In this document: piece after piece, positions 26,335 to 35,485 of the stretch
How the letters are laid out: every line of letters starts with the position of its first letter
Numbering within the stretch: the stretch's first letter is position 1
Assembly (NCBI RefSeq): GCF_038150125.1
Contig: NZ_JBBVMF010000007.1
Span: forward strand, 1 to 64,000
Origin: SW132 sp038150125
GTDB lineage: Bacteria > Bacteroidota > Rhodothermia > Balneolales > Balneolaceae
Direction of reading: 5' to 3'
DNA: 64,000 bases
Translations under genes and position numbers: made by a program
The notes under the pieces: generated by a model
The model's input: the letters and a program-made list of their open reading frames with translations, nothing else
Database searches by the model: none
Told to the model about the DNA's origin: nothing

Positions 26335-27425
26335 CAGATCAACCCGTTATTATCCTTGTTGTTCAGCGTTAAAAGTTTGTTGATCAGCACTTTGTTCGCT
26401 TTTGGAAAGGGATACTCATCAATCTCATCAAGCGTGACCCATTTTAGGTCGGTGCTGGATTTTGGTTTGGGCGTTCCGCTTTTGATGGTGCACCAATAGG
26501 CGTGGAGAGTAATTTTAAAGTGGGAATATGCGTGTTTCAGATCCATAAATTTATCACCAACATCAACCGTCACGCCCAATTCTTCATGGAGTTCGCGTTC
26601 CACCGTCCTTTCTATAGATTCGCCCTTCTCCTTTTTTCCGCCCGGAAACTCCCATAGCCCGCCAAGCATGGCATCGTCGGGTCGAAGCGCTATCAATAGT
26701 CTTCCGTAATCATTTTTTATTAAACCGACACCAATATGATGATGGGGGACTTTCTTTCGGGGAGATTTATATGGGATGACGTCTGTTTCCGCAGTCTTAT
26801 AGGCAAGGCAGTCTATTGAAAGCGGACAGCTTTCACACTCCGGATTTTTCGGCGTACAGACAGTTGCGCCCAGTTCCATTACGGCTTGGTTAAAATCGCC
26901 GGGAGAATCTTCAGGTATAAGTGAATCAGCAATCTCCTGAATGTCACTTTTTACCCCCGATTTTCTGACATCATCTTTGATGCCAAAGTAGCGGCTAAAT
27001 ACCCGGATAACGTTTCCATCCACGACCGCTTGCTGCCTGTTGAAAGCGATACTGCTGATAGCCGCCGCGGTGTATGGTCCAATTCCCTTCAGATTCAAGA
27101 GTTCGCTGTAGGAATCGGGAAATTCTGAGCTATATCCACTCACAACATCCTTTGCAGCCTGATGCATATTTCGAGCCCTGGAATAGTAGCCGAGTCCTTC
27201 CCAGATTTTGAGAACGGTTTGCTGAGGCGCACCGGCAAGTATATCAACAGTCGGGAATTTTTTCAGGAAGCGTTCGTAGTAAGGAATAACCGTGCTGACC
27301 TGAGTTTGCTGAAGCATGATTTCCGAAATCCATATTTTATACGGGTCGGAGGTTTGCCGCCAGGGCATAGTACGTTTATTTTTTTCAAACCAATCGAGCA
27401 GGGCGGTAAGGGGGAAATCGGTCAC
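26334..27425 (-). CDS. mutY: A/G-specific adenine DNA glycosylase
   Basis: 363 residues, GTG start. HhH-GPD domain with the catalytic pair E35 (SEIMLQQTQV) and D136 (VVDGNVIRV), the HhH loop LKGIGPYTAAAI, and a [4Fe-4S] loop C190-x6-C197-x2-C200-x5-C206. A C-terminal NUDIX-like domain (about 230-355), with GGLWEFPGGKKEKGE and REL-HEELGV, recognises 8-oxoG. It removes A from A:8-oxoG pairs. It overlaps both neighbours by one base, so it lies in the middle of a tight operon. Confidence 0.97.
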   Translation of the reverse strand: MTDFPLTALLDWFEKNKRTMPWRQTSDPYKIWISEIMLQQTQVSTVIPYYERFLKKFPTVDILAGAPQQTVLKIWEGLGYYSRARNMHQAAKDVVSGYSSEFPDSYSELLNLKGIGPYTAAAISSIAFNRQQAVVDGNVIRVFSRYFGIKDDVRKSGVKSDIQEIADSLIPEDSPGDFNQAVMELGATVCTPKNPECESCPLSIDCLAYKTAETDVIPYKSPRKKVPHHHIGVGLIKNDYGRLLIALRPDDAMLGGLWEFPGGKKEKGESIERTVERELHEELGVTVDVGDKFMDLKHAYSHFKITLHAYWCTIKSGTPKPKSSTDLKWVTLDEIDEYPFPKANKVLINKLLTLNNKDNNGLI

Positions 27426-28993
27426 TATAAATCAACGCCGTTTTCAGTGTCTTCTGTTTCTATGTCCGTCATTTCTATCACCTGCATGTTGTAATCCTGA
27501 GATGCCGCTGCACCAAACTGATCGGTGGCAATAACCCTGAACTGATGATCTCCAACCTGGCGAATGGTAGGTTCCCAGCTGAATACGCCGGTCTGCTCGT
27601 TGAGCGATGCTCCGTTCGGCAAATCAACGCCAAGATAACGAATAAGCTCAGGGTGAGTGCCGTCTGGATCAAATGCAGAAATTTTTAGCTCAAATCGCTC
27701 ATTAGCGGGTAAAGACTGCATCCTGGATGGAGCAAACCGCGGGGGGGAGTTGAAAGGCTTCACATCCACCGTAAATGATGTTTGTGTGTTTCTTCCCCTG
27801 GGAGTGGTGGCTGTAACGGAGACTTGGTGGCGGCCTGTACTAGAAGCGCCAGGCTGCCAGAATAGCGAGCTGCCCCGGACCCGTATGCCATCAATCGAGC
27901 TGTTAACGCTCAAAGTTATATCTGACACATTTCCTGGATATCCCAAGATTTTAATAGGCTGTAATAGCGGCTTGGGAAAGGGCAGGCTAACCGTTTCAAT
28001 CGGTTGAATTGAAAACGGCTGGTTGTCAGAAGCAGATTGTTCGCCGGATAAAGATTCTTCAGGAGATCGCAGAACGGGAAAAATGGAATTAAATTCTGTG
28101 ATATAAAAACGGTTTTTATTGACGGTAAAGTAGTTTCCGGCACGCTCGTTTTGCTTCCACTGAGTGAGATCATCACCAAGAACTCCAACCCAGAGTTGAC
28201 CGCTGGTACTTCGAATAATGACTTCCTCCATCCAGAACGAGATATCATCAATCGGATGACCCAATTCATTTTGTAACCTGGTCTGGCCGTTTGAGTCAAT
28301 CAAATAAATATTCCCGTCATTGTCTGCTCCGATTAGCTCGTTGTCGGCAAAGAAAATTTTATCAACAGACTCTTCAAGTTCCACACTCTCTTCTATTATA
28401 AGCTGATCTTCAGTTGAGTTGAATTGGTAAATATCAATCTGCCTGTTATCACTTAATACATAGAGAAAACGATTGGCATCGGAGGCCAGATCATTTACGA
28501 TACGCCCCTCGAACCGGTCAGGGTCAACACCTGCAGGTTCAGTGTCGACGCTTTCAGGGGTTTGAAGACTCAGGGATCCCAGCGAGCCATTTCTCATGAC
28601 GATGTAAAGATTGTTTCCGATCCTGCGTGTGGAAACAGGTACATCAGGCAATACGGTAGAGGAATAAACACCAAGGACTGAAGTTGGCTCAATGACGGTT
28701 AATCGCCTGGAATTGCCATAGAGATAGGCAAAACGGATATCGGCATGGAGGCGATTTCCCCTGCGCTGCATGCCTGTTGATGTGTAGAGCCACTGCAGTG
28801 AATCGGGATAGGCACGGTAAACAACCAATCCTTCAGATTCAGATAGCACGTACAAATGTGCTTCGGAGCTTTCAATATCCAAAATATCGGGAATTTCCAT
28901 TTCCCTTGTGATATCATGGTTATACTGAGCAGTGACCTCCGAGCCGCAAGTGAAAAAAATGAGCAGTAGAGTTGCCTTCAAAAGATTGTTCAT
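27425..28993 (-). CDS. Secreted beta-propeller and Ig-like protein
   Basis: 522 residues from the ATG at 28993, where a signal peptide starts (NNLLKATLLLIFFTCGSEVTAQ region); the longer frame adds 49 residues that overlap the upstream gene. Residues 25-330 are propeller-like repeats; 370-515 hold two cadherin/putative-Ig (He_PIG-like) domains, with RQVGDHQFRVIATDQFGAAAS typical of that fold. It is probably attached outside the cell. Its last base overlaps the mutY start and it begins 4 bases after the SDR stop. Function unknown. Confidence 0.8.
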   Translation of the reverse strand: MNNLLKATLLLIFFTCGSEVTAQYNHDITREMEIPDILDIESSEAHLYVLSESEGLVVYRAYPDSLQWLYTSTGMQRRGNRLHADIRFAYLYGNSRRLTVIEPTSVLGVYSSTVLPDVPVSTRRIGNNLYIVMRNGSLGSLSLQTPESVDTEPAGVDPDRFEGRIVNDLASDANRFLYVLSDNRQIDIYQFNSTEDQLIIEESVELEESVDKIFFADNELIGADNDGNIYLIDSNGQTRLQNELGHPIDDISFWMEEVIIRSTSGQLWVGVLGDDLTQWKQNERAGNYFTVNKNRFYITEFNSIFPVLRSPEESLSGEQSASDNQPFSIQPIETVSLPFPKPLLQPIKILGYPGNVSDITLSVNSSIDGIRVRGSSLFWQPGASSTGRHQVSVTATTPRGRNTQTSFTVDVKPFNSPPRFAPSRMQSLPANERFELKISAFDPDGTHPELIRYLGVDLPNGASLNEQTGVFSWEPTIRQVGDHQFRVIATDQFGAAASQDYNMQVIEMTDIETEDTENGVDL

Positions 28994-28997
28994 GAAA

Positions 28998-29969
28998 TCA
29001 GAGCCATTTATGTTTTTTATACCAGTGAAGGGTTCGCGAGATTCCTTCTTCAAGTGATATTTTTGGTTGGTAACCCAGTTCCTTCTCAGCTTTTTGAGTG
29101 CTGCAGGTCCACTCCAGAACCATTTCCCGGGCTTTCTCACGGTTTACAACGGGATATGAACCAAATAATGTTGCAGTTGTTTCAATAAACCCCGCAACTT
29201 TTTTTACGGCTGCGGGTGGGATTTTTAGAGATATACTTTTCTTGCCAAACACGGTATCTGCTATTTCCTTGATCTCCTGCCAGCAGGTAATTTGTCCGGA
29301 TATAAAATAGGTATGAATTCCTTTTCTCGAGTCGGCTGCTGCTTTTACGATACCATCGACCATATCGGACACATAAACCATAGATAATTTAGGTTTCCGG
29401 CCATCGCCAACGATCGGTGTTATCCCGAATTTCATCAGTTTGAAAAGCGTATAAATTTGATCTTCTCGCGGGCCATATACCGCCGGCGGACGGAGAATTT
29501 TAACAGACATTTCATCATTTACTGTCTTACGGATCATCTTTTCCATAAGCCATTTCGATTTCCCATACATACTTACCGGCTCCATGGGATCGGATTCCAT
29601 TTTGGGAGCTCCGTTGCTTGGACCGGCGGCTGCAAGTGAAGAGAGAACTACAATATTGGATACACCAGCCTGTTCTGCCACGCGGAGCAGGTTTTCAGTG
29701 GCATCAACATTGGCCCGATTGAACTCTTTCTGTGTCGGTGCAGAAACAACACCTGCAAGATGATATAAGGTATCAACACCTGTGAGTGCTTCCCGGAGTG
29801 CCGTTATTGAACTCAAATCACCGTGGATACGGGTGTAGGGTTTACTTGCAAGCCACTTTTCACGATTTCGAACCAGGCACCGCACCTCCGAGTAATCAGC
29901 AGAATTCATCAAAGACTCAGCAAGATGACTGCCAATAAACCCGGTTCCACCGGTAACAAATGCTTTCAT
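28998..29969 (-). CDS. NAD-dependent epimerase/dehydratase (extended SDR)
   Basis: 323 residues, an extended short-chain dehydrogenase. Rossmann motif TGGTGFIGSHLAE at the N-terminus, catalytic Ser in SSLAAAG and YxxxK as YGKSK. The substrate is not shown by sequence. It is divergent from the GT4 gene with only 78 bases between, and 1.5 kb from a serine palmitoyltransferase; ceramide reductase (CerR) belongs to the same superfamily, so a sphingolipid role is possible. It is also first in the minus-strand unit with the propeller/Ig, mutY and TIGR02757 genes. Confidence 0.88.
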   Translation of the reverse strand: MKAFVTGGTGFIGSHLAESLMNSADYSEVRCLVRNREKWLASKPYTRIHGDLSSITALREALTGVDTLYHLAGVVSAPTQKEFNRANVDATENLLRVAEQAGVSNIVVLSSLAAAGPSNGAPKMESDPMEPVSMYGKSKWLMEKMIRKTVNDEMSVKILRPPAVYGPREDQIYTLFKLMKFGITPIVGDGRKPKLSMVYVSDMVDGIVKAAADSRKGIHTYFISGQITCWQEIKEIADTVFGKKSISLKIPPAAVKKVAGFIETTATLFGSYPVVNREKAREMVLEWTCSTQKAEKELGYQPKISLEEGISRTLHWYKKHKWL

Positions 29970-30047
29970 TTAATTGTATATTATTTGGCTGGTTAAAGAC
30001 CGAGTATCTTCCTAAGATACAAAGTAGAACATTGTATAGAAAACGAC

Positions 30048-31202
30048 ATGAGTCATTTGAAGGTTGCCTTATTTACCGGCAATTACAATCATATTCGCGA
30101 TGGAGTATCCCTAACTTTAAATAAGTGGGTCTCATTCTTAATTGAAAATAACGCGGATGTACTCGTTTTTGGTCCTACAGTCGAAAACCCGGATGTGGAT
30201 CATGTAGGAGAGCTTTCGGCTGTTCCATCAATCCAAATGCCCGGGAGACCTGAGTACAGGATTACCACAGGGTTCCCAGATAAAAACAGGGAACAACTTG
30301 AGAAATTCCAACCCGATATTGTTCACATTGCCACGCCGGATATTCTTGGATTCAAAGCTTTAAAGTGGGCAGTCAAATCAGGTGTGCCTATCGTTTCCTC
30401 TTATCATACGCACTTTACCAGCTACCTTAAATACTACAATCTGGGATTTATTGAAAAAATTGGATGGACGTATTTACGCTGGTTTTACAAACATTGTGAG
30501 CAGATTTATGTGCCTACAAAATCGATGGCGGCAGAGCTCAGAGAGAAAGATATTGGACGTACATCCGACTCTTTAAAGATTTGGGCAAGAGGGGTTGATA
30601 CCGACCAATTCAATCCGTCTAAACGAGACTTAGACTGGCGAAAAAAAATGGGGTTTAAAGATAACGATATTGTATTTACATTTGTGTCGCGGCTAGTGTG
30701 GGAGAAGAATCTTAAGTTGTTTGCAAGTGTAGTAAGTAAGCTTCAGGAAAAATATCCCAGTGTTAGGTCAATGATTGTTGGCGACGGACCGGCACGCGAA
30801 GAGCTGGAGGAGATGGCACCAGCCACGAAATTTACCGGGTTCTTGAAAGGAGACGAACTGGCGTGCGCCTATGCCAGCAGTGATGTATTCTTCTTTCCTT
30901 CCGATACAGAAACATTTGGAAACGTTACTCTTGAAGCGATGGCATGCGGACTTCCGTGCCTTGTTGCAGATGCCCAGGGGAGTAAATCCCTTGTCGATCA
31001 TGGTGAAAACGGCTATCTTGTGCCGGTTGAAAACGAAACGGGTTTTTTTTCGTATGCTGAAAAACTTGCAAAAGATGAGATGCTAAGGATTAAGCTTGGA
31101 GACAGTTCATTGGAAAAAGCGATGAACTATACCTGGGAAAAAATTAACTCAGATTTACTGAACCACTACATGGAAGTTCTTGAAATTAGCAGAGAGAATT
31201 AA
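30048..31202 (+). CDS. GT4-family glycosyltransferase
   Basis: 384 residues with the two Rossmann domains of GT-B enzymes. N-terminal FTGNYNHIRDGVSLTL and SYHTHFTSYLKYYNLG, and C-terminal SRLVWEKNL, VGDGPAREEL and the E-x7-E motif ETFGNVTLEAMACGLP. The closest style is that of the MgtA/SQD2-like lipid glycosyltransferases. Since serine palmitoyltransferase follows 306 bases later on the same strand, it may glycosylate a ceramide or other lipid. The acceptor is inferred. Confidence 0.9.
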   Translation: MSHLKVALFTGNYNHIRDGVSLTLNKWVSFLIENNADVLVFGPTVENPDVDHVGELSAVPSIQMPGRPEYRITTGFPDKNREQLEKFQPDIVHIATPDILGFKALKWAVKSGVPIVSSYHTHFTSYLKYYNLGFIEKIGWTYLRWFYKHCEQIYVPTKSMAAELREKDIGRTSDSLKIWARGVDTDQFNPSKRDLDWRKKMGFKDNDIVFTFVSRLVWEKNLKLFASVVSKLQEKYPSVRSMIVGDGPAREELEEMAPATKFTGFLKGDELACAYASSDVFFFPSDTETFGNVTLEAMACGLPCLVADAQGSKSLVDHGENGYLVPVENETGFFSYAEKLAKDEMLRIKLGDSSLEKAMNYTWEKINSDLLNHYMEVLEISREN

Positions 31203-31508
31203 AGATTCTAATGTAACAGTTTTGTCTCATCACCGTTTATGTAGGTTAGATTTGATCAGAATCACCTGGAGAATTTGTTTCCAGCGATGAAATTTATCAA
31301 AAATATCTGAATTAATTTATGTCGCTGAGGGTTTAATTGTGCCAAACAAGCCAAATCAGTACACTGCAAATTTTGTTATTTGCAAATAATTAGATTTTTT
31401 AATTGAAAGATAGATAGCCAGTTGCCGGTGTTAAGCTTTTGTTAATTTGATGGAACCTTAATACTCGGTATATTCGTTGTTTCCAAAAGTTTAAATTAAA
31501 GTTTTGTA
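31203..31508. other. 306-bp intergenic region, nothing recognised
   Basis: A/T-rich, no ORF of note, no hairpin with a T-run. It should hold the end of the GT4 transcript and the promoter of the serine palmitoyltransferase gene. Confidence 0.5.
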
Positions 31509-32756
31509 ATGGGCCAACCTGAAGCCGATACACAACAATACCAATCGATTTTTAAAAAAGCCCACGATTTCACGAAGGCTGATGAAATTAAAAAAATGGG
31601 GCTCTACCCCTATTTCAAACCTCTTCAGGCTACGGACGGCTCAACGGTACAAATAGATGGCCGCGAAGTCATTATGGCCGGGTCCAATAATTACCTGGGC
31701 CTCACAAACGATCCCCGGACTATCAAGGCCGCACAGGATGTACTCTCTGTTTATGGAACAGGCTGCACCGGATCACGATATTTAAATGGTACACTCGATC
31801 TCCATTTAGAGCTTGAAGAAAAGCTTGCAAAATTTATGGGTAAAGACTCATGCGTACTTTTTAGTACAGGTTACCAAACCAATGAAGGATCTATCCAAAC
31901 GATTGCAGGTAGAAACGATATTATTTTTTCCGATCGCGACAACCACGCCTGTATTGTTGTGGGCACACAGGTCTCAAATGCAAAAACTGTGCGATTTCGG
32001 CATGATGATATGGATCATCTGCGCAGTATGATTGCGAAATCTGATCCGGATGCAGGCAAGATAATTGTTACCGATGGTGTATTCTCCATGTCGGGTGTTA
32101 TTGCAAACATTCCTGAACTTGTGGATATAGCTAAAGAATACAATGCTGGTTTGTATGTTGATGACGCTCATGCAATCGGGGTTATCGGAGATGGTGGGCG
32201 CGGCTCCGCATCAGTCTTTAATCTGCTGGATGAAGTGGACCTTATTAGCGGAACATTTTCAAAATCATTCGCTTCTCTTGGAGGTTTTTTGGTGGGTGAT
32301 CGTGAAGTGATTGAATATATTCGTCATCACTCTCCCGCACACATATTTAGTGCAAGTATGCCCCCGGCTAACGTGGCAACTGTGCTTAAATCACTCGAAA
32401 TTTTACAGGAGGAACCCTGGCGGCTGGAAAGGCTGGATAAGATTTCTAATTACATGCGCACAGAACTCAGAAATCTCGGATTTAATGTATGGTCGAGTCA
32501 AACTCCAATCATCCCCGTGGTTATTGGTGATATGTTCGACTGCTTTAAGTTCTGGAAAGAATTATTTGAAGAAGGCGTGTATTCAAACGCCGTTGTGCCT
32601 CCGGCAGTGCCAAAAAATCAATCACTGCTCCGCACCAGTTACATGGCAACGCATACCGATGAGCAGCTCGACAGAATTTTAAGCGCCTTCAAGAAAGTAG
32701 GTCTCAGACAAGGAATCATTGATAATAACGGCCGCTCACTGATCGGCGAATCGTAA
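31509..32756 (+). CDS. spt: Serine palmitoyltransferase-type alpha-oxoamine synthase
   Basis: 415 residues of the PLP-dependent alpha-oxoamine synthase family (SPT, KBL, BioF). Visible parts are NNYLGLTNDPR, GTGCTGSRYLNGT, YVDDAHAIGV and the PLP lysine K252 in GTFSKSFASLGG. BioF or KBL are alternatives, but no biotin or threonine genes are near, the GT-GCTGSRYLNGTLDLH style matches bacterial SPT, and the downstream gene is the GNAT-like protein usual in SPT neighbourhoods. It joins serine and an acyl-CoA to start sphingolipid synthesis. Confidence 0.88.
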   Translation: MGQPEADTQQYQSIFKKAHDFTKADEIKKMGLYPYFKPLQATDGSTVQIDGREVIMAGSNNYLGLTNDPRTIKAAQDVLSVYGTGCTGSRYLNGTLDLHLELEEKLAKFMGKDSCVLFSTGYQTNEGSIQTIAGRNDIIFSDRDNHACIVVGTQVSNAKTVRFRHDDMDHLRSMIAKSDPDAGKIIVTDGVFSMSGVIANIPELVDIAKEYNAGLYVDDAHAIGVIGDGGRGSASVFNLLDEVDLISGTFSKSFASLGGFLVGDREVIEYIRHHSPAHIFSASMPPANVATVLKSLEILQEEPWRLERLDKISNYMRTELRNLGFNVWSSQTPIIPVVIGDMFDCFKFWKELFEEGVYSNAVVPPAVPKNQSLLRTSYMATHTDEQLDRILSAFKKVGLRQGIIDNNGRSLIGES

Positions 32757-32761
32757 TTATT

Positions 32762-33895
32762 GTGAATAAACAAGCCAATACAGATGCCATCTCTGTAGTC
32801 GATTCAAAAGAAGAGAAGAAAGAATTTTTAGAGTTCCCCTACCGGCATTATCAGGATGACGAGTACTGGGTGCCGCCACTACGTATTGAGCAGAAAAAGC
32901 TGATTGATACGGAGAACAATCCTTTCTATGAAAATGCTGATATAGAGCTCTTTCTTGTTTATAATAATGAAGAACTTGTTGGGCGCATTGCGGCTATTAT
33001 CGATCATCGCTATAACGATTATCATAACACCAAAACCGGGTTCTTTGGTTTTTTTGAATGCATTAACCGTGAGCGTACGGCCAGGCTGATGTTTCAAATG
33101 ACTGAAGAATGGCTCCGCTCAAGAGGTATGAATGAGATAATGGGCCCTACTAATCCCGGAATGATGGATGAAATTGGAATTCTTGTTGAAGGATTCCAGA
33201 AATATCCGTCCATTCTTATGCCCTATCACAAAGAATATTATGATCTCCTTCTGAAATCTGTTGGCCTGGAGAAGGCTATGGATCTTCTTACATATGAAGT
33301 AAATCAGGATAATGTAGACCGTGAACGAATGAACCGCGCGGTAGAAATTGTAAAACGAAGAATTCCAAACATCAGTATTCGTAAAATCCGCCTGAATAAA
33401 ATCAAGCAGGAGATCAAAATTATTCAGGAAATATTTAATGAAGCCTGGAAAGATAACTGGGGATTCATTCCGTTATCTGAAGCTGAATTCATGTACCTCG
33501 CAAAAGATTTGAAATCTGTTGTGGATGATAAATATGCTCATATTGCGGAAGTAGATGGCCAGCCAGTTGCTTTTTCGATAGCCTTGCCCGACTACAACCA
33601 GATCCTTAAAAACATGAATGGAAAACTCTTTCCATTCGGACTCCTAAAGATACTTTGGAACCGCAGGAAAATTACCCGCATCAGAACAGCGTTGATGGGC
33701 GTAATCCCTGAATACCAAGGGAAGGGGATTGACGCACTTTTACATAGAGAATCAATTGAAAACGGCCTGAAGTACAACAAATATGCTTCAGAAATCGGAT
33801 GGATTCTTGAAAGCAATGTTCAGATGAACCGGGTTGCCGAGAAAATTGGTGGCGAGCATGACAAAACCTACCGAATGTACCGGAAATCGCTCTGA
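32762..33895 (+). CDS. GNAT-superfamily acyltransferase next to SPT (candidate ceramide synthase)
   Basis: 377 residues, GTG start, 5 bases after spt. The N-terminal FLEFPYRHYQDDEYWVPPL and the C-terminal GVIPEYQGKGIDALLHRES (acyl-CoA-binding Q/RxxGxG/A-type loop) are those of large GNAT-like proteins that accompany SPT in Bacteroidota. GNAT-type bacterial ceramide synthases have been reported, so N-acylation of the long-chain base is the leading idea. That function is inferred from context. Confidence 0.78.
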   Translation: MNKQANTDAISVVDSKEEKKEFLEFPYRHYQDDEYWVPPLRIEQKKLIDTENNPFYENADIELFLVYNNEELVGRIAAIIDHRYNDYHNTKTGFFGFFECINRERTARLMFQMTEEWLRSRGMNEIMGPTNPGMMDEIGILVEGFQKYPSILMPYHKEYYDLLLKSVGLEKAMDLLTYEVNQDNVDRERMNRAVEIVKRRIPNISIRKIRLNKIKQEIKIIQEIFNEAWKDNWGFIPLSEAEFMYLAKDLKSVVDDKYAHIAEVDGQPVAFSIALPDYNQILKNMNGKLFPFGLLKILWNRRKITRIRTALMGVIPEYQGKGIDALLHRESIENGLKYNKYASEIGWILESNVQMNRVAEKIGGEHDKTYRMYRKSL

Positions 33896-33977
33896 AACGG
33901 TTCCCCCACTTTTCTGATTGAGTCTCAAATATCGTATATTCAGGTCTAAGAAAAACCTGAATTAAGTATTTGAGATT

Positions 33978-35369
33978 ATGAGTGAATTTCGAGTAGAAAA
34001 AGATTCGATGGGTGACGTAAAGGTACCAAAAAATGCCTATTACGGTGCCCAGACACAGAGAGCTTTTGACAATTTTCCGGTAAGTGGTATTCGCTTCAGC
34101 CGTGAATTTATTGCTGCACTTGGCCAGGTTAAGAAAACCGCCGCAAAAGTAAACGCCGATCTTGGTCTTCTCGACAAAGAAATATCATCCGCTATCCAAA
34201 AAGCAGCCCAGGAAGTATCTGACGGGAATTTTGATGAGGACTTTGTTGTGGATATTTTTCAGACCGGTTCCGGTACTTCCACAAACATGAACGCTAATGA
34301 GATTATTTCCCGGCGTGCTAACGAACACTATTCCGGAGAAAATGGCCCGATCCATCCTAACGATCATGTAAATTTTGGACAGAGTTCAAACGATGTAATT
34401 CCCACATCTATAAGAGTGGCGTCGGCTAAAGCTGTCACTGAGAACCTGATCCCTTCCCTGAGCCATCTTCACGAAACCTTTCTTAACAAAGCTGAAGAGC
34501 TAAAAGATGTTGTGAAAACGGGTCGCACCCATCTTATGGACGCAATGCCGGTTACTATGAAACAAGAGCTCAGCGGATATGCCCGTCAAGTAGAACTTGG
34601 TATTGACAGGCTTAATTCGGCACTTATCAGAATTCGGGAACTGCCTCAGGGAGGGACTGCTGTAGGAACAGGATTAAATACGCATCCGGACTTTGGGAAG
34701 CAGTTTGCCGCTGAAATTTCCGAGGCAACAGGAATCGATTTTAAAGAAGCCGAAAATCATTTTGAAGCCCAGGCTACTGTGGACGCCCCAGTGGAACTAA
34801 GTGGCCAGCTGAAGACAATTGCGGTTGGTATGATGAAGATTGGTAACGATTTCCGCTGGATGAATTCAGGACCGAATAGCGGGATTGGAGAAATTGAGCT
34901 CGAGGCCCAGCAGCCGGGTTCGTCTATCATGCCGGGCAAAGTAAATCCGGTAATGGAAGAATCTCTGACAATGGTTGCTGCACAGATAATAGGCAATGAT
35001 GCTGCCATCACAGTCGGTGGTCAGTCAGGTAATTTTGAGCTGAATGTAATGTTACCACTGGTTGCTCATAACCTGCTTGAATCGATAAAAATATTGGGTA
35101 ATTCGGTGAAGAATTTTGCTGAACGATCGGTGAAAGGATTCAAGGTAAAAGAGGATCGTATTAAAGAACTGGTAGGTAAAAATCCCATTCTCGTAACAGC
35201 TCTCAATCCACTGATTGGATATGACAAAGCTGCAAAAATCGCTAAAAAAGCATTCGCTGAAGATCGTGCGGTAATGGATGTGGCAAGAGAAATGACAGAT
35301 CTTACAGATGACGAACTGAAGAACGCCTTGGAACCATTAAATATGACAAAAGGCGGCTTCATGGAGTAG
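33978..35369 (+). CDS. fumC: Fumarate hydratase class II
   Basis: 463 residues, normal length, all-helical aspartase/fumarase fold. Signature GSSIMPGKVNP (314-324), plus GSGTSTNMNANEI, VNFGQSSNDVIPT and GRTHLMDAMPV. It interconverts fumarate and malate in the TCA cycle. Aspartase is the main look-alike; the GRTHLMDA motif (A rather than Q in the family position) and general pattern favour fumarase. Confidence 0.95.
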   Translation: MSEFRVEKDSMGDVKVPKNAYYGAQTQRAFDNFPVSGIRFSREFIAALGQVKKTAAKVNADLGLLDKEISSAIQKAAQEVSDGNFDEDFVVDIFQTGSGTSTNMNANEIISRRANEHYSGENGPIHPNDHVNFGQSSNDVIPTSIRVASAKAVTENLIPSLSHLHETFLNKAEELKDVVKTGRTHLMDAMPVTMKQELSGYARQVELGIDRLNSALIRIRELPQGGTAVGTGLNTHPDFGKQFAAEISEATGIDFKEAENHFEAQATVDAPVELSGQLKTIAVGMMKIGNDFRWMNSGPNSGIGEIELEAQQPGSSIMPGKVNPVMEESLTMVAAQIIGNDAAITVGGQSGNFELNVMLPLVAHNLLESIKILGNSVKNFAERSVKGFKVKEDRIKELVGKNPILVTALNPLIGYDKAAKIAKKAFAEDRAVMDVAREMTDLTDDELKNALEPLNMTKGGFME

Positions 35370-35485
35370 AAAAGCGGTTTTATAATCGATTGCTCTTTGG
35401 TTTATCTATCGGAAGACCTTATTATTAGTCCGCCAAATTGGACAGTTCGAAGAAACGTGCGTGGTAATGAATTCTTAAAGGAATT

